Both the position numbers and the translations under genes were made by a program. A DNA stretch of 64,000 bases from positions 1-64,000 of the forward strand of contig SVDC01000020.1 of NCBI GenBank assembly GCA_015058045.1, given 5' to 3'. This DNA is from Cellulosilyticum sp. (GTDB lineage Bacteria > Bacillota > Clostridia > Lachnospirales > Cellulosilyticaceae). Below, piece after piece: positions 1 to 8,045 of this stretch; within the stretch, counting starts at the first letter, position 1, and each line of letters begins with the position of its first letter. The notes under the pieces were generated by a model. The model saw nothing but the letters and a program-made list of their open reading frames with translations. It searched no databases and was not told the DNA's origin.

Positions 1-53
1 CCGTTTATTTAGATCACTTACTTGCTACAAAGAAAAAGCAAAATTAAGTTCAC

Positions 54-101
54 AAAAAGGCTAGGAAAATTTCATGAATCATGTTTTCCTAGCCTTTCTT
101 T
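54..101 (-). terminator. Terminator of the SMC operon
   Basis: A 14-bp inverted repeat (AAAGGCTAGGAAAA at 56-69 and its complement at 83-96) flanks a 13-nt loop. On the minus strand it is followed by a short T run. It lies about 90 bp past the jetC-like stop codon, so transcription of the SMC operon probably ends here. The bases to its left (1-50) hold nothing I recognise. Confidence 0.8.
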
Positions 102-190
102 TACTCTATCTCTAGTATACCTTGATTAAAATCTATACACTCTGAAGTCCTACTCCATATACTCCTTTAATTGTTTCGTTTCATTCTCTA

Positions 191-3100
191 CTAAAATAAT
201 CCGATTTGATTGCTTCCAAGAATACTTAATGCCACTGGATCATGATCTACAAAGTAAGCTTTTTTAATCTCTTGCTCTTTGGTAAAGATAGAGGTTCTTT
301 GATCTAATGTACTTCTAAGTTTACAACTATATACAATTGGGAAGTATCTTCTAATAAAGTCACCTTCTGAGTGTGCTGTAAGGGCAATAATTTGGAAGCC
401 TAATTGTTTTGCAATAAAGAATACCGGTTCAAGAACATGTCCACTAGATGCTTTACCAAATGGGTTATCTAAAATAACAACGCGACTCACTTTTTGCTCG
501 TCACTTTGGATATTTTGTTTCTTTTCAGCTAAATAATTCAGGATTCCTAAGTAAAGGGCCATATTTTTACTCCACTTTTCTCCCCCTGACCATTTATTAG
601 AAGTTTCCCAAGAATATTTTTGACTACTAATATCGCTCACATTACTTACTTTACGACATCTTACTCTAATGGCATCATTACCCATAATGACTCTTAGTAA
701 AGTACGTAATTTAAATTGCTCTTTGATATACTTCTTAATTTTTTGAGCATCTTCTTTTCCTGTGTCATCTAAGAAGCTATCTCCACCTATATCATCTAAT
801 AAGCTATAGATGTGACTACGGATTTTTTCCTTACCACTTTCTTCTTGCCAACTTGGGATGGCAAATTCATAGATCGTCTTCCATCCTTCTTCTGTATTAA
901 CTCTCGTTTTCTTAGGAATCTCAGCAAGTTCTGTAACCACTGTTCTTAGATATGCATAAAGGTGAATAATAAACTGTGAAATTTGTTGATCTTGATCTAA
1001 TAAGTCTCTTTCTAAAATGGTTAAGGTATGATTAATACGTTCTACAATATTATTAGTCCATACCACAAGTTCTTCATAGTCTTGCTTTTGCATGATTCCT
1101 TGAATCGCCATATTTCTAAGCTTACTATCTGTAATTTCTCTTTGACAGAATAACTTAAAGTCCATCTTTTGATCTTCAACAGCTTTTCTACTTGCCTCTA
1201 AGTTAGACTTAAGCTGAGCTAACGTTTCTAACACATTACCTACAATGACCCTTATTTTAAGTTCATAAGTAAACTCTTGTTCTATGGTTTCATCTAATAC
1301 CCTTACTTTTACATCTGGTGCACAATAACCATAAAGCTCATCTTTTTTATCCATTTGTTGCTTATGTTCAAGGATGACTTTAAGCTCTTTTTCAAGACTT
1401 TGAATTTGCTTCATTAGATATTTATCACGTTCTAAGCTTTCTTGTCCACTTCTTGCTAAACGTTCTTTTGCACCCATAATATCTTCAACCCATGTTTGAA
1501 TTTTACCATAGCGTTCTTCGTAAAGGGCCTTTTTATTATGATAATCATGTTCTTTCTTATCAAAATCTGTTTTTGCTTTTTTCACTTTAATGTCTAGATC
1601 TTCTAGCTCTTTTTTAAGAACCTTTAACTCTTCTGTTAAACGTTCAATTTCTACAGCATAGCCTTCTTGATAAGTTGGAAGTTCTGTAACATGTGTTTCT
1701 CTTTCTGCCTGTTCTTGACGAAAGCTTTCTTCATTCTCCTCATAAGCCTTTTGACTTTGTTTAAGTAACGTTTCAATCTCACTACGTCCTCTTTGTTTGT
1801 TCCCTAAGCTTTCTTTAAGTTGTTCTTGTTTATTTCTTAAATAAACCAGGTCTTCATTAGAATAAATGGCTTTTTCATCTTTTACTTCTCTATATAGTGG
1901 ATCATCTTTAATACGACTTTCCTGACCTATTAAAAGATTTAAAGTATCTTTAGCCGCTTCAAGTGCCTCTACAATATTTCGAAGCTCTCGCTCTACTTGA
2001 TCTAAAACAGTATTTTCTGCTTTGATTTGTTCCTCAAAGTTTCTTACCTTGACAACATCCTTTTCATTGTCTTCTTTAAGACTTATATAAGTTGCTACTT
2101 TTTCAGTATAGCTTTGTAACCTATTTTTTTCTTCTGCTTCTTTTCTAAGGGTTTCTTGAGCTTGTTTCATTTGTCTATCTAATAAAAGACGTTTTTCTTT
2201 CATCTCTTCAATCGCTCTTAAAAGTTCTGCTTCTTGCTTTTTAAGCTGGCTACTTTCCTCTCTAAGCTGTGCATACACTTCATGGGTATACTCTTGTAAG
2301 AAAGTTGTTACCTTATCTAAGGTTTGCTCGATATGACGTAGTTCTTTTTCTTTTTGTTTACGAAATACCACTGCTTCTTCTAATGTCTTACCTGCCTCTT
2401 TTTTATGGGCTTCAAATAGTTCTAGTTGCATATGCTCTGACCATGTAGATGGATAAAGGAGATGATTTTCTACTTCTTCTTTCATTAAAAGTGCCTTAGC
2501 TTCTGTTAAACTAATAATCCCAATTGGATAAGTCATTTGATTTTTATGATTTTCAATTAAGCGAGCTAAGTCCGCTTCATGACCATCCGTTACAACTACA
2601 AGTTGGGCCCATTTTGGCATTTGATACATACGCTCTTTAAGGTCTTTATCCTCTAGACTTGCAATAAATGCCGTTCCTGTTTGAAGGAATTCATATTGAC
2701 CTGCCCATTTTTCAACCCAGCTTTCAAGTAGTGGTTCTGCTGTAAAGAAATCATGGGTATCATAGTTTTCTAAGAAATGTGCCTGGCGTCTTTCTAATAA
2801 AAGGGCTTCTTCTTTTTCTCTTGTAATTTTTTCTACCTGTTCTTCTAAAGTGGTTATGATTTGCTGTGGTTTTAAATAAATTGAAGAAAGGTTCGAAAAA
2901 ATAGGAAGCGTTGTTTTAAGTTCTTGTAAAACTTTTTCTTGTGCACGTTCAAGCTGACTCATTCTAGCAATAACATGACCAAGTTTTCCCAAAGTTTCTG
3001 TGCGCTTTTCTGTTTGTTCTTCTTGGTCATGCTGAAGTTCTTTTTGAAGCTCTTCATTTTGTCTAAGGCTTTGTTTTAAACGATGCTTATTTTCTTCTAT

Positions 3101-4615
3101 ATCATAGAGACGTTTCGTCCAGTTTTTATTTTGTCCTTCTAAATCATCCTGACCTACTTCTGCAATCATGGTCATTCTTATCTGATTCATTTGTTTTTGT
3201 CTCTGCTCTAATTGGCCATCCAGTTTACTCGCTTCATTTCTAAGATGTTGAAGTTTGATTTGAAGTGTTGCCGTTTCTTGTTGCTTTACTTGTTGCTGCT
3301 CTTCATAGCGTTCTTTTTCTCTTTCACAGTGACCTGTTTCTTTTTTTATTTCCTCTAGCTTTGTTTCAAAATAGCCCTTAATTTGTCCACTATTTTCTTC
3401 TAAGGCCTCTTTTAAATCCTCAATCTCTGTATCCTCATCTAATGAAGCTAATTGCTCTTCATAAAACTTTATTTTAGACCTTGCTTCATTCATATTACTT
3501 TGAAATCTTGAAAGTTTTAAATGGTGACGTCTTGTCTCTTTCTCTTCTTTCTTTTCTTGAAGTTCATTAAATTGGCGACTTTTCACTTCATAGTAAGACT
3601 CAGCTTCTTCTAACTGCATTTTAGCCTCAGAAACCTCAATGAGTGCGTTTTCTTGGTCGAGGCCTCTTCTTTCCCCATCTACCTGTTTCTTTTCTTCCTC
3701 TAATTGACTAAGTGAATCCTTAATTTGTGCTTCTTTAGCTTCAATAAGTTGCCAGATAGCTTTTGCCTCTTCTTTTTTACCTTCATATGCCTTAATCGTT
3801 TGATAATACGCATCATAGCAACTTACATAGGCTTCAATTTCATTTTTAATCTTTTCACTTTCTTTAATACTACGTTCTAGTTGCTTATGCTTATTAAAAT
3901 GTGCTCTTTGACTTTCAAAAGTATTAGCAAATTCTTCACTACCTTCTCCAACTAAACCTTGTTCTACTGTAGGAAGTAATAGTTTTTCCACTAAATCAGC
4001 TGTTGTTTTACAACCATCAAAGAAAGCTTCTACCGAACCTTCTCCACCATTGATAACGGTAATACTACGCCATTCTTCTGGTATGATTTTAAAGTTTGCT
4101 TCAATATATTGATGAAAATCTTTAGTAGTAGCAAAAGATTTTGCCTCTAGGTTTTCTTTACTCATCTTTTGATAGTAATCATTCATTTCAACTCTTGTAG
4201 CTGCACGTACCACTCCTTCAGCTTCTTCTCTTATGAATGGTAAATCTTCGATAGTATTTTTATCCTCTACACCATATTCATAAGCATACTTATAAGATCT
4301 TAGTTCATTGTTCTGTAAATATAAAGTCACAGCTGTTAACCCATAGCGTCTTGGTTTATCACTAATAATCCACTCAATAGCAATATGTGCTGCTTCTCCG
4401 TCTAAAACAAAGGTTTCTTTTGCCTTACGTTCTCCTAAATCTGTATGAGGTAGTACCGCTTGAAGGGCTGCTTGAATAAAAACAGTTTTTCCTCCACCAT
4501 TTTCAAGTAAGATTGCTGTATTATGACCTGCACAAGTAAAAACCTCATCATTATAGCGCTTACCGCCATTTTCATATATTACATTGGTATATCTTATTTT
4601 AGATATAGATGCCAT
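191..4615 (-). CDS. jetC: JetC/MukB-like SMC ATPase
   Basis: 1474-residue SMC-type ATPase, the motor subunit of a Wadjet/MksBEF-like complex. An N-terminal ATPase half has Walker A ENGGGKT at residues 38-44. Two long Glu/Lys/Gln-rich coiled-coil arms flank a globular hinge-like segment at roughly 590-760. The C-terminal half carries the signature SGGEK at about 1343-1347 and a Walker B strand VVILDNPFGKAS near 1379-1390. In SMC proteins the Walker B aspartate is normally followed by glutamate, but here Asn follows it (D1383-N1384). The start has a good ribosome binding site (aaggagagaaataaATG). It is the last of three co-oriented genes and a terminator follows, leaving no room for a co-transcribed jetD. 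Family members act as DNA loop-extruding complexes that restrict plasmids. The assignment rests on architecture and neighbours; a general MukB-like condensin role is the alternative. Confidence 0.8.
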   Translation of the reverse strand: MASISKIRYTNVIYENGGKRYNDEVFTCAGHNTAILLENGGGKTVFIQAALQAVLPHTDLGERKAKETFVLDGEAAHIAIEWIISDKPRRYGLTAVTLYLQNNELRSYKYAYEYGVEDKNTIEDLPFIREEAEGVVRAATRVEMNDYYQKMSKENLEAKSFATTKDFHQYIEANFKIIPEEWRSITVINGGEGSVEAFFDGCKTTADLVEKLLLPTVEQGLVGEGSEEFANTFESQRAHFNKHKQLERSIKESEKIKNEIEAYVSCYDAYYQTIKAYEGKKEEAKAIWQLIEAKEAQIKDSLSQLEEEKKQVDGERRGLDQENALIEVSEAKMQLEEAESYYEVKSRQFNELQEKKEEKETRRHHLKLSRFQSNMNEARSKIKFYEEQLASLDEDTEIEDLKEALEENSGQIKGYFETKLEEIKKETGHCEREKERYEEQQQVKQQETATLQIKLQHLRNEASKLDGQLEQRQKQMNQIRMTMIAEVGQDDLEGQNKNWTKRLYDIEENKHRLKQSLRQNEELQKELQHDQEEQTEKRTETLGKLGHVIARMSQLERAQEKVLQELKTTLPIFSNLSSIYLKPQQIITTLEEQVEKITREKEEALLLERRQAHFLENYDTHDFFTAEPLLESWVEKWAGQYEFLQTGTAFIASLEDKDLKERMYQMPKWAQLVVVTDGHEADLARLIENHKNQMTYPIGIISLTEAKALLMKEEVENHLLYPSTWSEHMQLELFEAHKKEAGKTLEEAVVFRKQKEKELRHIEQTLDKVTTFLQEYTHEVYAQLREESSQLKKQEAELLRAIEEMKEKRLLLDRQMKQAQETLRKEAEEKNRLQSYTEKVATYISLKEDNEKDVVKVRNFEEQIKAENTVLDQVERELRNIVEALEAAKDTLNLLIGQESRIKDDPLYREVKDEKAIYSNEDLVYLRNKQEQLKESLGNKQRGRSEIETLLKQSQKAYEENEESFRQEQAERETHVTELPTYQEGYAVEIERLTEELKVLKKELEDLDIKVKKAKTDFDKKEHDYHNKKALYEERYGKIQTWVEDIMGAKERLARSGQESLERDKYLMKQIQSLEKELKVILEHKQQMDKKDELYGYCAPDVKVRVLDETIEQEFTYELKIRVIVGNVLETLAQLKSNLEASRKAVEDQKMDFKLFCQREITDSKLRNMAIQGIMQKQDYEELVVWTNNIVERINHTLTILERDLLDQDQQISQFIIHLYAYLRTVVTELAEIPKKTRVNTEEGWKTIYEFAIPSWQEESGKEKIRSHIYSLLDDIGGDSFLDDTGKEDAQKIKKYIKEQFKLRTLLRVIMGNDAIRVRCRKVSNVSDISSQKYSWETSNKWSGGEKWSKNMALYLGILNYLAEKKQNIQSDEQKVSRVVILDNPFGKASSGHVLEPVFFIAKQLGFQIIALTAHSEGDFIRRYFPIVYSCKLRSTLDQRTSIFTKEQEIKKAYFVDHDPVALSILGSNQIGLF

Positions 4616-4633
4616 TTATTTCTCTCCTTATTT

Positions 4634-5350
4634 CTAGCTATACTGATAAATAAAATCTAATAATCCACGATTATACTCATAATCCATATAATAACGTCCA
4701 ATAATCACCTTTGTTTTTTCTGTAATTTCTAATTCGTTATTTCCAATATCTTTTAAAATGTCTTGTTTCTCTAAGAAGCCTTTTGTCATATTTAAAAAGC
4801 TGACACGACTGGCGCTGACACCTGTTTGTTTTTTTGCTTTTTCTTTGACATCATCTAGTGCCATCCACTTCTCAATAATTTTTTGCCAGTTATATTCCTG
4901 TTCTTCTTCTACTTTTTTAAGCTGTTCTTCACCAAGCTCTAACAGTGATTCCATTCTAGTTTGAATCGCTTCTAGCCACTCTTCCATGGTAATAAATGCT
5001 CTAGTTGGTTCTTTAGTTTGATAACTATTATAAAATTCTCCTAATAAAATAATGGTTGATACGTACATTAAATAAATATCTAAATTTGTTGCATTATTAG
5101 GCAAATATAGCTTTTTAATGGTTTCATTGCTCATTTGAAAAGGTGAGCTACTAGCAATAGGTACAAGGTACACTTGACCACCTGCAATAATAATGGTGGC
5201 TTGATCCTGAGTAGCAAACTGATTAATGAGTTCTTCCATACGTTCATCTCTTGTATATTGACGCATCTCCCCTACAGACAGTACCCCTACCCTAGCTAAC
5301 TTACTATATAGTTTATAGGCCTCTACAACCTCTTGATTTTTATATTCCAT
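4634..5350 (-). CDS. jetB: JetB/MksE-like (DUF6063-type) accessory subunit
   Basis: 238 residues from the chosen ATG at 5350, which is preceded by gaaggtgaacaac; the frame is open a further 8 codons upstream. The protein is soluble, helical and charged, with no membrane segment. Size and position between the kleisin-like and SMC-like genes match JetB/MksE/MukE, the winged-helix KITE subunit that binds the kleisin. Its start overlaps the end of the jetA-like gene by 11 bp, and only 18 bp separate its stop from the jetC-like start, so translation is probably coupled and subunit ratios fixed. I recall this family as DUF6063, but the sequence has no diagnostic motif I can point to, so the call depends mostly on gene order and length. 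Confidence 0.7.
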   Translation of the reverse strand: MEYKNQEVVEAYKLYSKLARVGVLSVGEMRQYTRDERMEELINQFATQDQATIIIAGGQVYLVPIASSSPFQMSNETIKKLYLPNNATNLDIYLMYVSTIILLGEFYNSYQTKEPTRAFITMEEWLEAIQTRMESLLELGEEQLKKVEEEQEYNWQKIIEKWMALDDVKEKAKKQTGVSASRVSFLNMTKGFLEKQDILKDIGNNELEITEKTKVIIGRYYMDYEYNRGLLDFIYQYS

Positions 5351-6857
5351 GTTGTTCACCTTCTTTACCTTCAATACTAATATCTACTAACATATTGTTA
5401 ATCTCAAAACGTGGTACTTTTTGAACTGTACCTGGATACTCCATAACTTTAATCTGGTTAGTTACACCACCTAAAGCTTCTTTCATCCCAATTAATATAC
5501 TTTCTTCATCTAGACTATTAAAATCAACCGGTGATTTTTGATGTAAAATCATCCATACATCATAGAAGAGTCTTTGCTCTAATAACTTAGAAGCATTTGT
5601 TTCTAGATGATCAAAAATTTCTTGAAGGGTGATATAACTTCTCCCATCAAAAAACGGTAAAATCTCCTCCATGACCATTTTAAAGTAACCACTTAATTTT
5701 GATTTACTTTTACTAATCTCTTCCTCAGTTGCCCCCTCTATAAAGGCTCTACCTTGGGATTCTTCTCCTACCCTTTCAATACGTTGCTTACCAAACACAC
5801 TCATTGGATTCCATACTTTGGCACATTCTAACTCTAAAAATGGTGCCATAAACGTACTACTTGTATGAAGCGGCATAGGCTGCCCCATTAAGGCATCTAC
5901 AATTTCTTGTTGGAAGTTAAAACTATCAATCCCTATATAATAAAGTGATTGCTGAGCTGCTTCTAGGGCATGTGTCCTTAATACAATACTTTCTTGAAGT
6001 AATTTACTATGCTCATGATGCACCTCTTCTAATCGATTATCAATTTTTAAAATCAGCTCATAAGCTTTTTTATCTTTCTCATTATCAAGCTGATATTTTA
6101 AGCTATCTTTAGTTAATCGAACAAATTCTTGAAGTTCTTCAAATTCGTCATTTTCTCTAATGAGTCTTAAATTAATATCCTCAATAAGACGTTTATAACG
6201 GCTATAGGTTTCTTCTGAGACAATACTGCGACTTACTTCATTTTTAATTTTAGCAAGACGTTCTGTAAGCGTTTCAGCAGATAAATCCATCTCATCTACT
6301 TGCCTTAAGGCCCCCATAAATTCCCCTTTCTCAAGCTGCTTACGCAGTAAAAGTTGGCTAATGGAAATTTGAAATTCACTAAAATACTCTTTACTCGAAA
6401 AAATAAGTTCTAGTCCTTGTTCATCTAGTGCATAATACTGTGTATTGGATTTTAAATCAGAACGTGCTGCCTTTAAAATAGAATAGTAAACCGTTTCATC
6501 TTCCCCTGTTTCCCAGTTATAAAAAGTTCGGCTATTTCTTCTTCCATTTGAAGGTCTATAAACTTCTAGAATCTCTCTTGCTAAGTCCTCAAATCCCTCT
6601 TGGTCTAAATCTATTTTTTTATGGCATACCTCATTTAAAAAATGAGCCAATTCATGTATCCCACTATTTTTTTGACGCATAATCATATTTTCAAAAAAGA
6701 AAAGCAATGTGAGCATCCCTAATTCATAATAAGGAATCTCTTTACCACTACGGTCTTTTCCTTTTTTTCTATCCAAGCGATGTAATGGCTCATAAATGGC
6801 AAGTCGTTTCATACGTTCACCAAATTGATCTATTACACTCCTTGCTTCTATATTCAT
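5340..6857 (-). CDS. jetA: JetA/MksF-like (DUF5716-type) kleisin subunit
   Basis: 505 residues from the ATG at 6857, which has GGAGG eight bases upstream; a longer frame opens at 6872. It is the first gene of the SMC operon. The N-terminal 100 or so residues are helical and may form a winged helix. The middle (about 170-300) is helical and Glu/Lys-rich as in a kleisin neck, and the C-terminal part is more globular. Length and first-gene position fit JetA, which bridges SMC heads and, in full Wadjet systems, also contacts the JetD nuclease. I recall the family as DUF5716 (JetA-like). No other defence gene is adjacent. The role in DNA binding is inferred from the family. Confidence 0.72.
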   Translation of the reverse strand: MNIEARSVIDQFGERMKRLAIYEPLHRLDRKKGKDRSGKEIPYYELGMLTLLFFFENMIMRQKNSGIHELAHFLNEVCHKKIDLDQEGFEDLAREILEVYRPSNGRRNSRTFYNWETGEDETVYYSILKAARSDLKSNTQYYALDEQGLELIFSSKEYFSEFQISISQLLLRKQLEKGEFMGALRQVDEMDLSAETLTERLAKIKNEVSRSIVSEETYSRYKRLIEDINLRLIRENDEFEELQEFVRLTKDSLKYQLDNEKDKKAYELILKIDNRLEEVHHEHSKLLQESIVLRTHALEAAQQSLYYIGIDSFNFQQEIVDALMGQPMPLHTSSTFMAPFLELECAKVWNPMSVFGKQRIERVGEESQGRAFIEGATEEEISKSKSKLSGYFKMVMEEILPFFDGRSYITLQEIFDHLETNASKLLEQRLFYDVWMILHQKSPVDFNSLDEESILIGMKEALGGVTNQIKVMEYPGTVQKVPRFEINNMLVDISIEGKEGEQHGI

Positions 6858-6973
6858 TCTTACTGCCTCCAAATATTATCGTATATTCTGTTAATCAAAC
6901 AACTGTTCTTATGCTGTATATTCTTCATTATACTACATAATTTGTCATTTTTTATATATTAATTGCTAGTTAA

Positions 6974-7007
6974 ATAAAAAAAGTGCTAGGCGCATGCCTA
7001 ACACTTT
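6974..7007 (-). terminator. Terminator after small chemoreceptor gene
   Basis: Inverted repeat 980-991/996-1007 (offset 6000) with one mismatch and a 4-base loop, followed by a T run on the minus strand. It sits 33 bp past the stop of the chemoreceptor gene and separates it from the SMC operon. Confidence 0.75.
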
Positions 7008-7039
7008 AATCTATTCTTATTTCAAGCACTAATCCATTA

Positions 7040-7870
7040 CTAAATGGATCTCGCTTGCTTACAAATGTTTGTTACCTTATTAGATACATCGGTCACTTCT
7101 TCAAACTTTTCATTAAGCTCTTTTGTTGAGTTTGCTTGTTCCTCAACAATACTTGTAGACTGATCAATACTATCTTTTACCTGATTAAGCGAATTAATAA
7201 TTTCTGATAAATTTTGATTAATTTTGGTTGCTGCTTCTCCACTCATTTTAGAGAATTTACCCATTTCATCTGATACTACTGCAAATCCCCTTCCTGCTTG
7301 ACCCGCTCTAGCAGACTCAATAGAAGCATTGAGTGCAAGGATGTTAGAATAATTAGCATTCTTTTGAATCTGAGCCACTACTGTATTGGCTTCTTCTATT
7401 TGAGCTCTTACCCTATCCGTAATTTCTTGCACTTGGTGCATTTTAGTAGTTAACTCTCTTGTCCCAGTTGTAATTTTTTCAATATATTCTCCTGTTTGGG
7501 TAATAGAGTTAGATAGACCATTGGCACTATTAATAATTTCCTCTTTCTTTTCAGTAGAGAAAGTATAAACTACAATACCAACTACTTCTCTTCCATCCAA
7601 AATAGGTGTAATTGTTCCTTCAATAGCAGTTCCAAAGACTTCCTTTGGTACCTTATTGTATTGCTGCTTTCCCGTATTTATCACCTGTTCAAGCTTATTA
7701 TCTGGATCATCCATTTTATAACCCACTTCAAAACTTAGTTCAATATCTTTTGCTTTAAAATAAGCTTCTACTATTCTTTCCGTATTTAATACACAGATAG
7801 ATGCCTCTTGTCCTATCATTTGTTGCATCAGTGGTATGAGATCGACTACTTCTTGTAATTTTTTATGCAT
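7040..7870 (-). CDS. Small soluble methyl-accepting chemotaxis protein
   Basis: 276-residue cytoplasmic chemoreceptor without membrane segments. Residues 1-110 form a compact alpha/beta sensor of PAS-like appearance ([13 protein letters not shown] strand near its end). Residues 120-276 are the helical signalling hairpin, with the tip motif [23 protein letters not shown] around 180-200, which is where CheA and CheW dock in this family. The signalling domain is much shorter than in typical membrane receptors, a layout common in Clostridia. The ligand is unknown. It is a single-gene unit with a terminator on its 3' side. A role in cell-wide regulation through CheA-like partners rather than taxis is possible. 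Confidence 0.8.
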   Translation of the reverse strand: MHKKLQEVVDLIPLMQQMIGQEASICVLNTERIVEAYFKAKDIELSFEVGYKMDDPDNKLEQVINTGKQQYNKVPKEVFGTAIEGTITPILDGREVVGIVVYTFSTEKKEEIINSANGLSNSITQTGEYIEKITTGTRELTTKMHQVQEITDRVRAQIEEANTVVAQIQKNANYSNILALNASIESARAGQAGRGFAVVSDEMGKFSKMSGEAATKINQNLSEIINSLNQVKDSIDQSTSIVEEQANSTKELNEKFEEVTDVSNKVTNICKQARSI

Positions 7871-8002
7871 ATTTATCCCCTAGTTTAATTATTTTTAGCT
7901 CGTATTATTTATATGCTAAATAACTTTATGTCATTTTATTATGGAAATTTATATCAAGTCAATCTATAAGCATCATATACTGATAATAATTATATTATCC
8001 AA

Positions 8003-8028
8003 TAAAGGCGCTACCACTTTGTAGCCCC
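8003..8028 (-). terminator. Probable terminator after the GTPase-NYN gene
   Basis: GGCGCTAC at 8007-8014 pairs with GTAGCCCC at 8021-8028 with one mismatch. On the minus strand the hairpin is followed by TTTATT. It is 18 bp past the stop codon of the GTPase-NYN gene. Confidence 0.5.
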
Positions 8029-8045
8029 TCTGTCCTTCTCCTACT

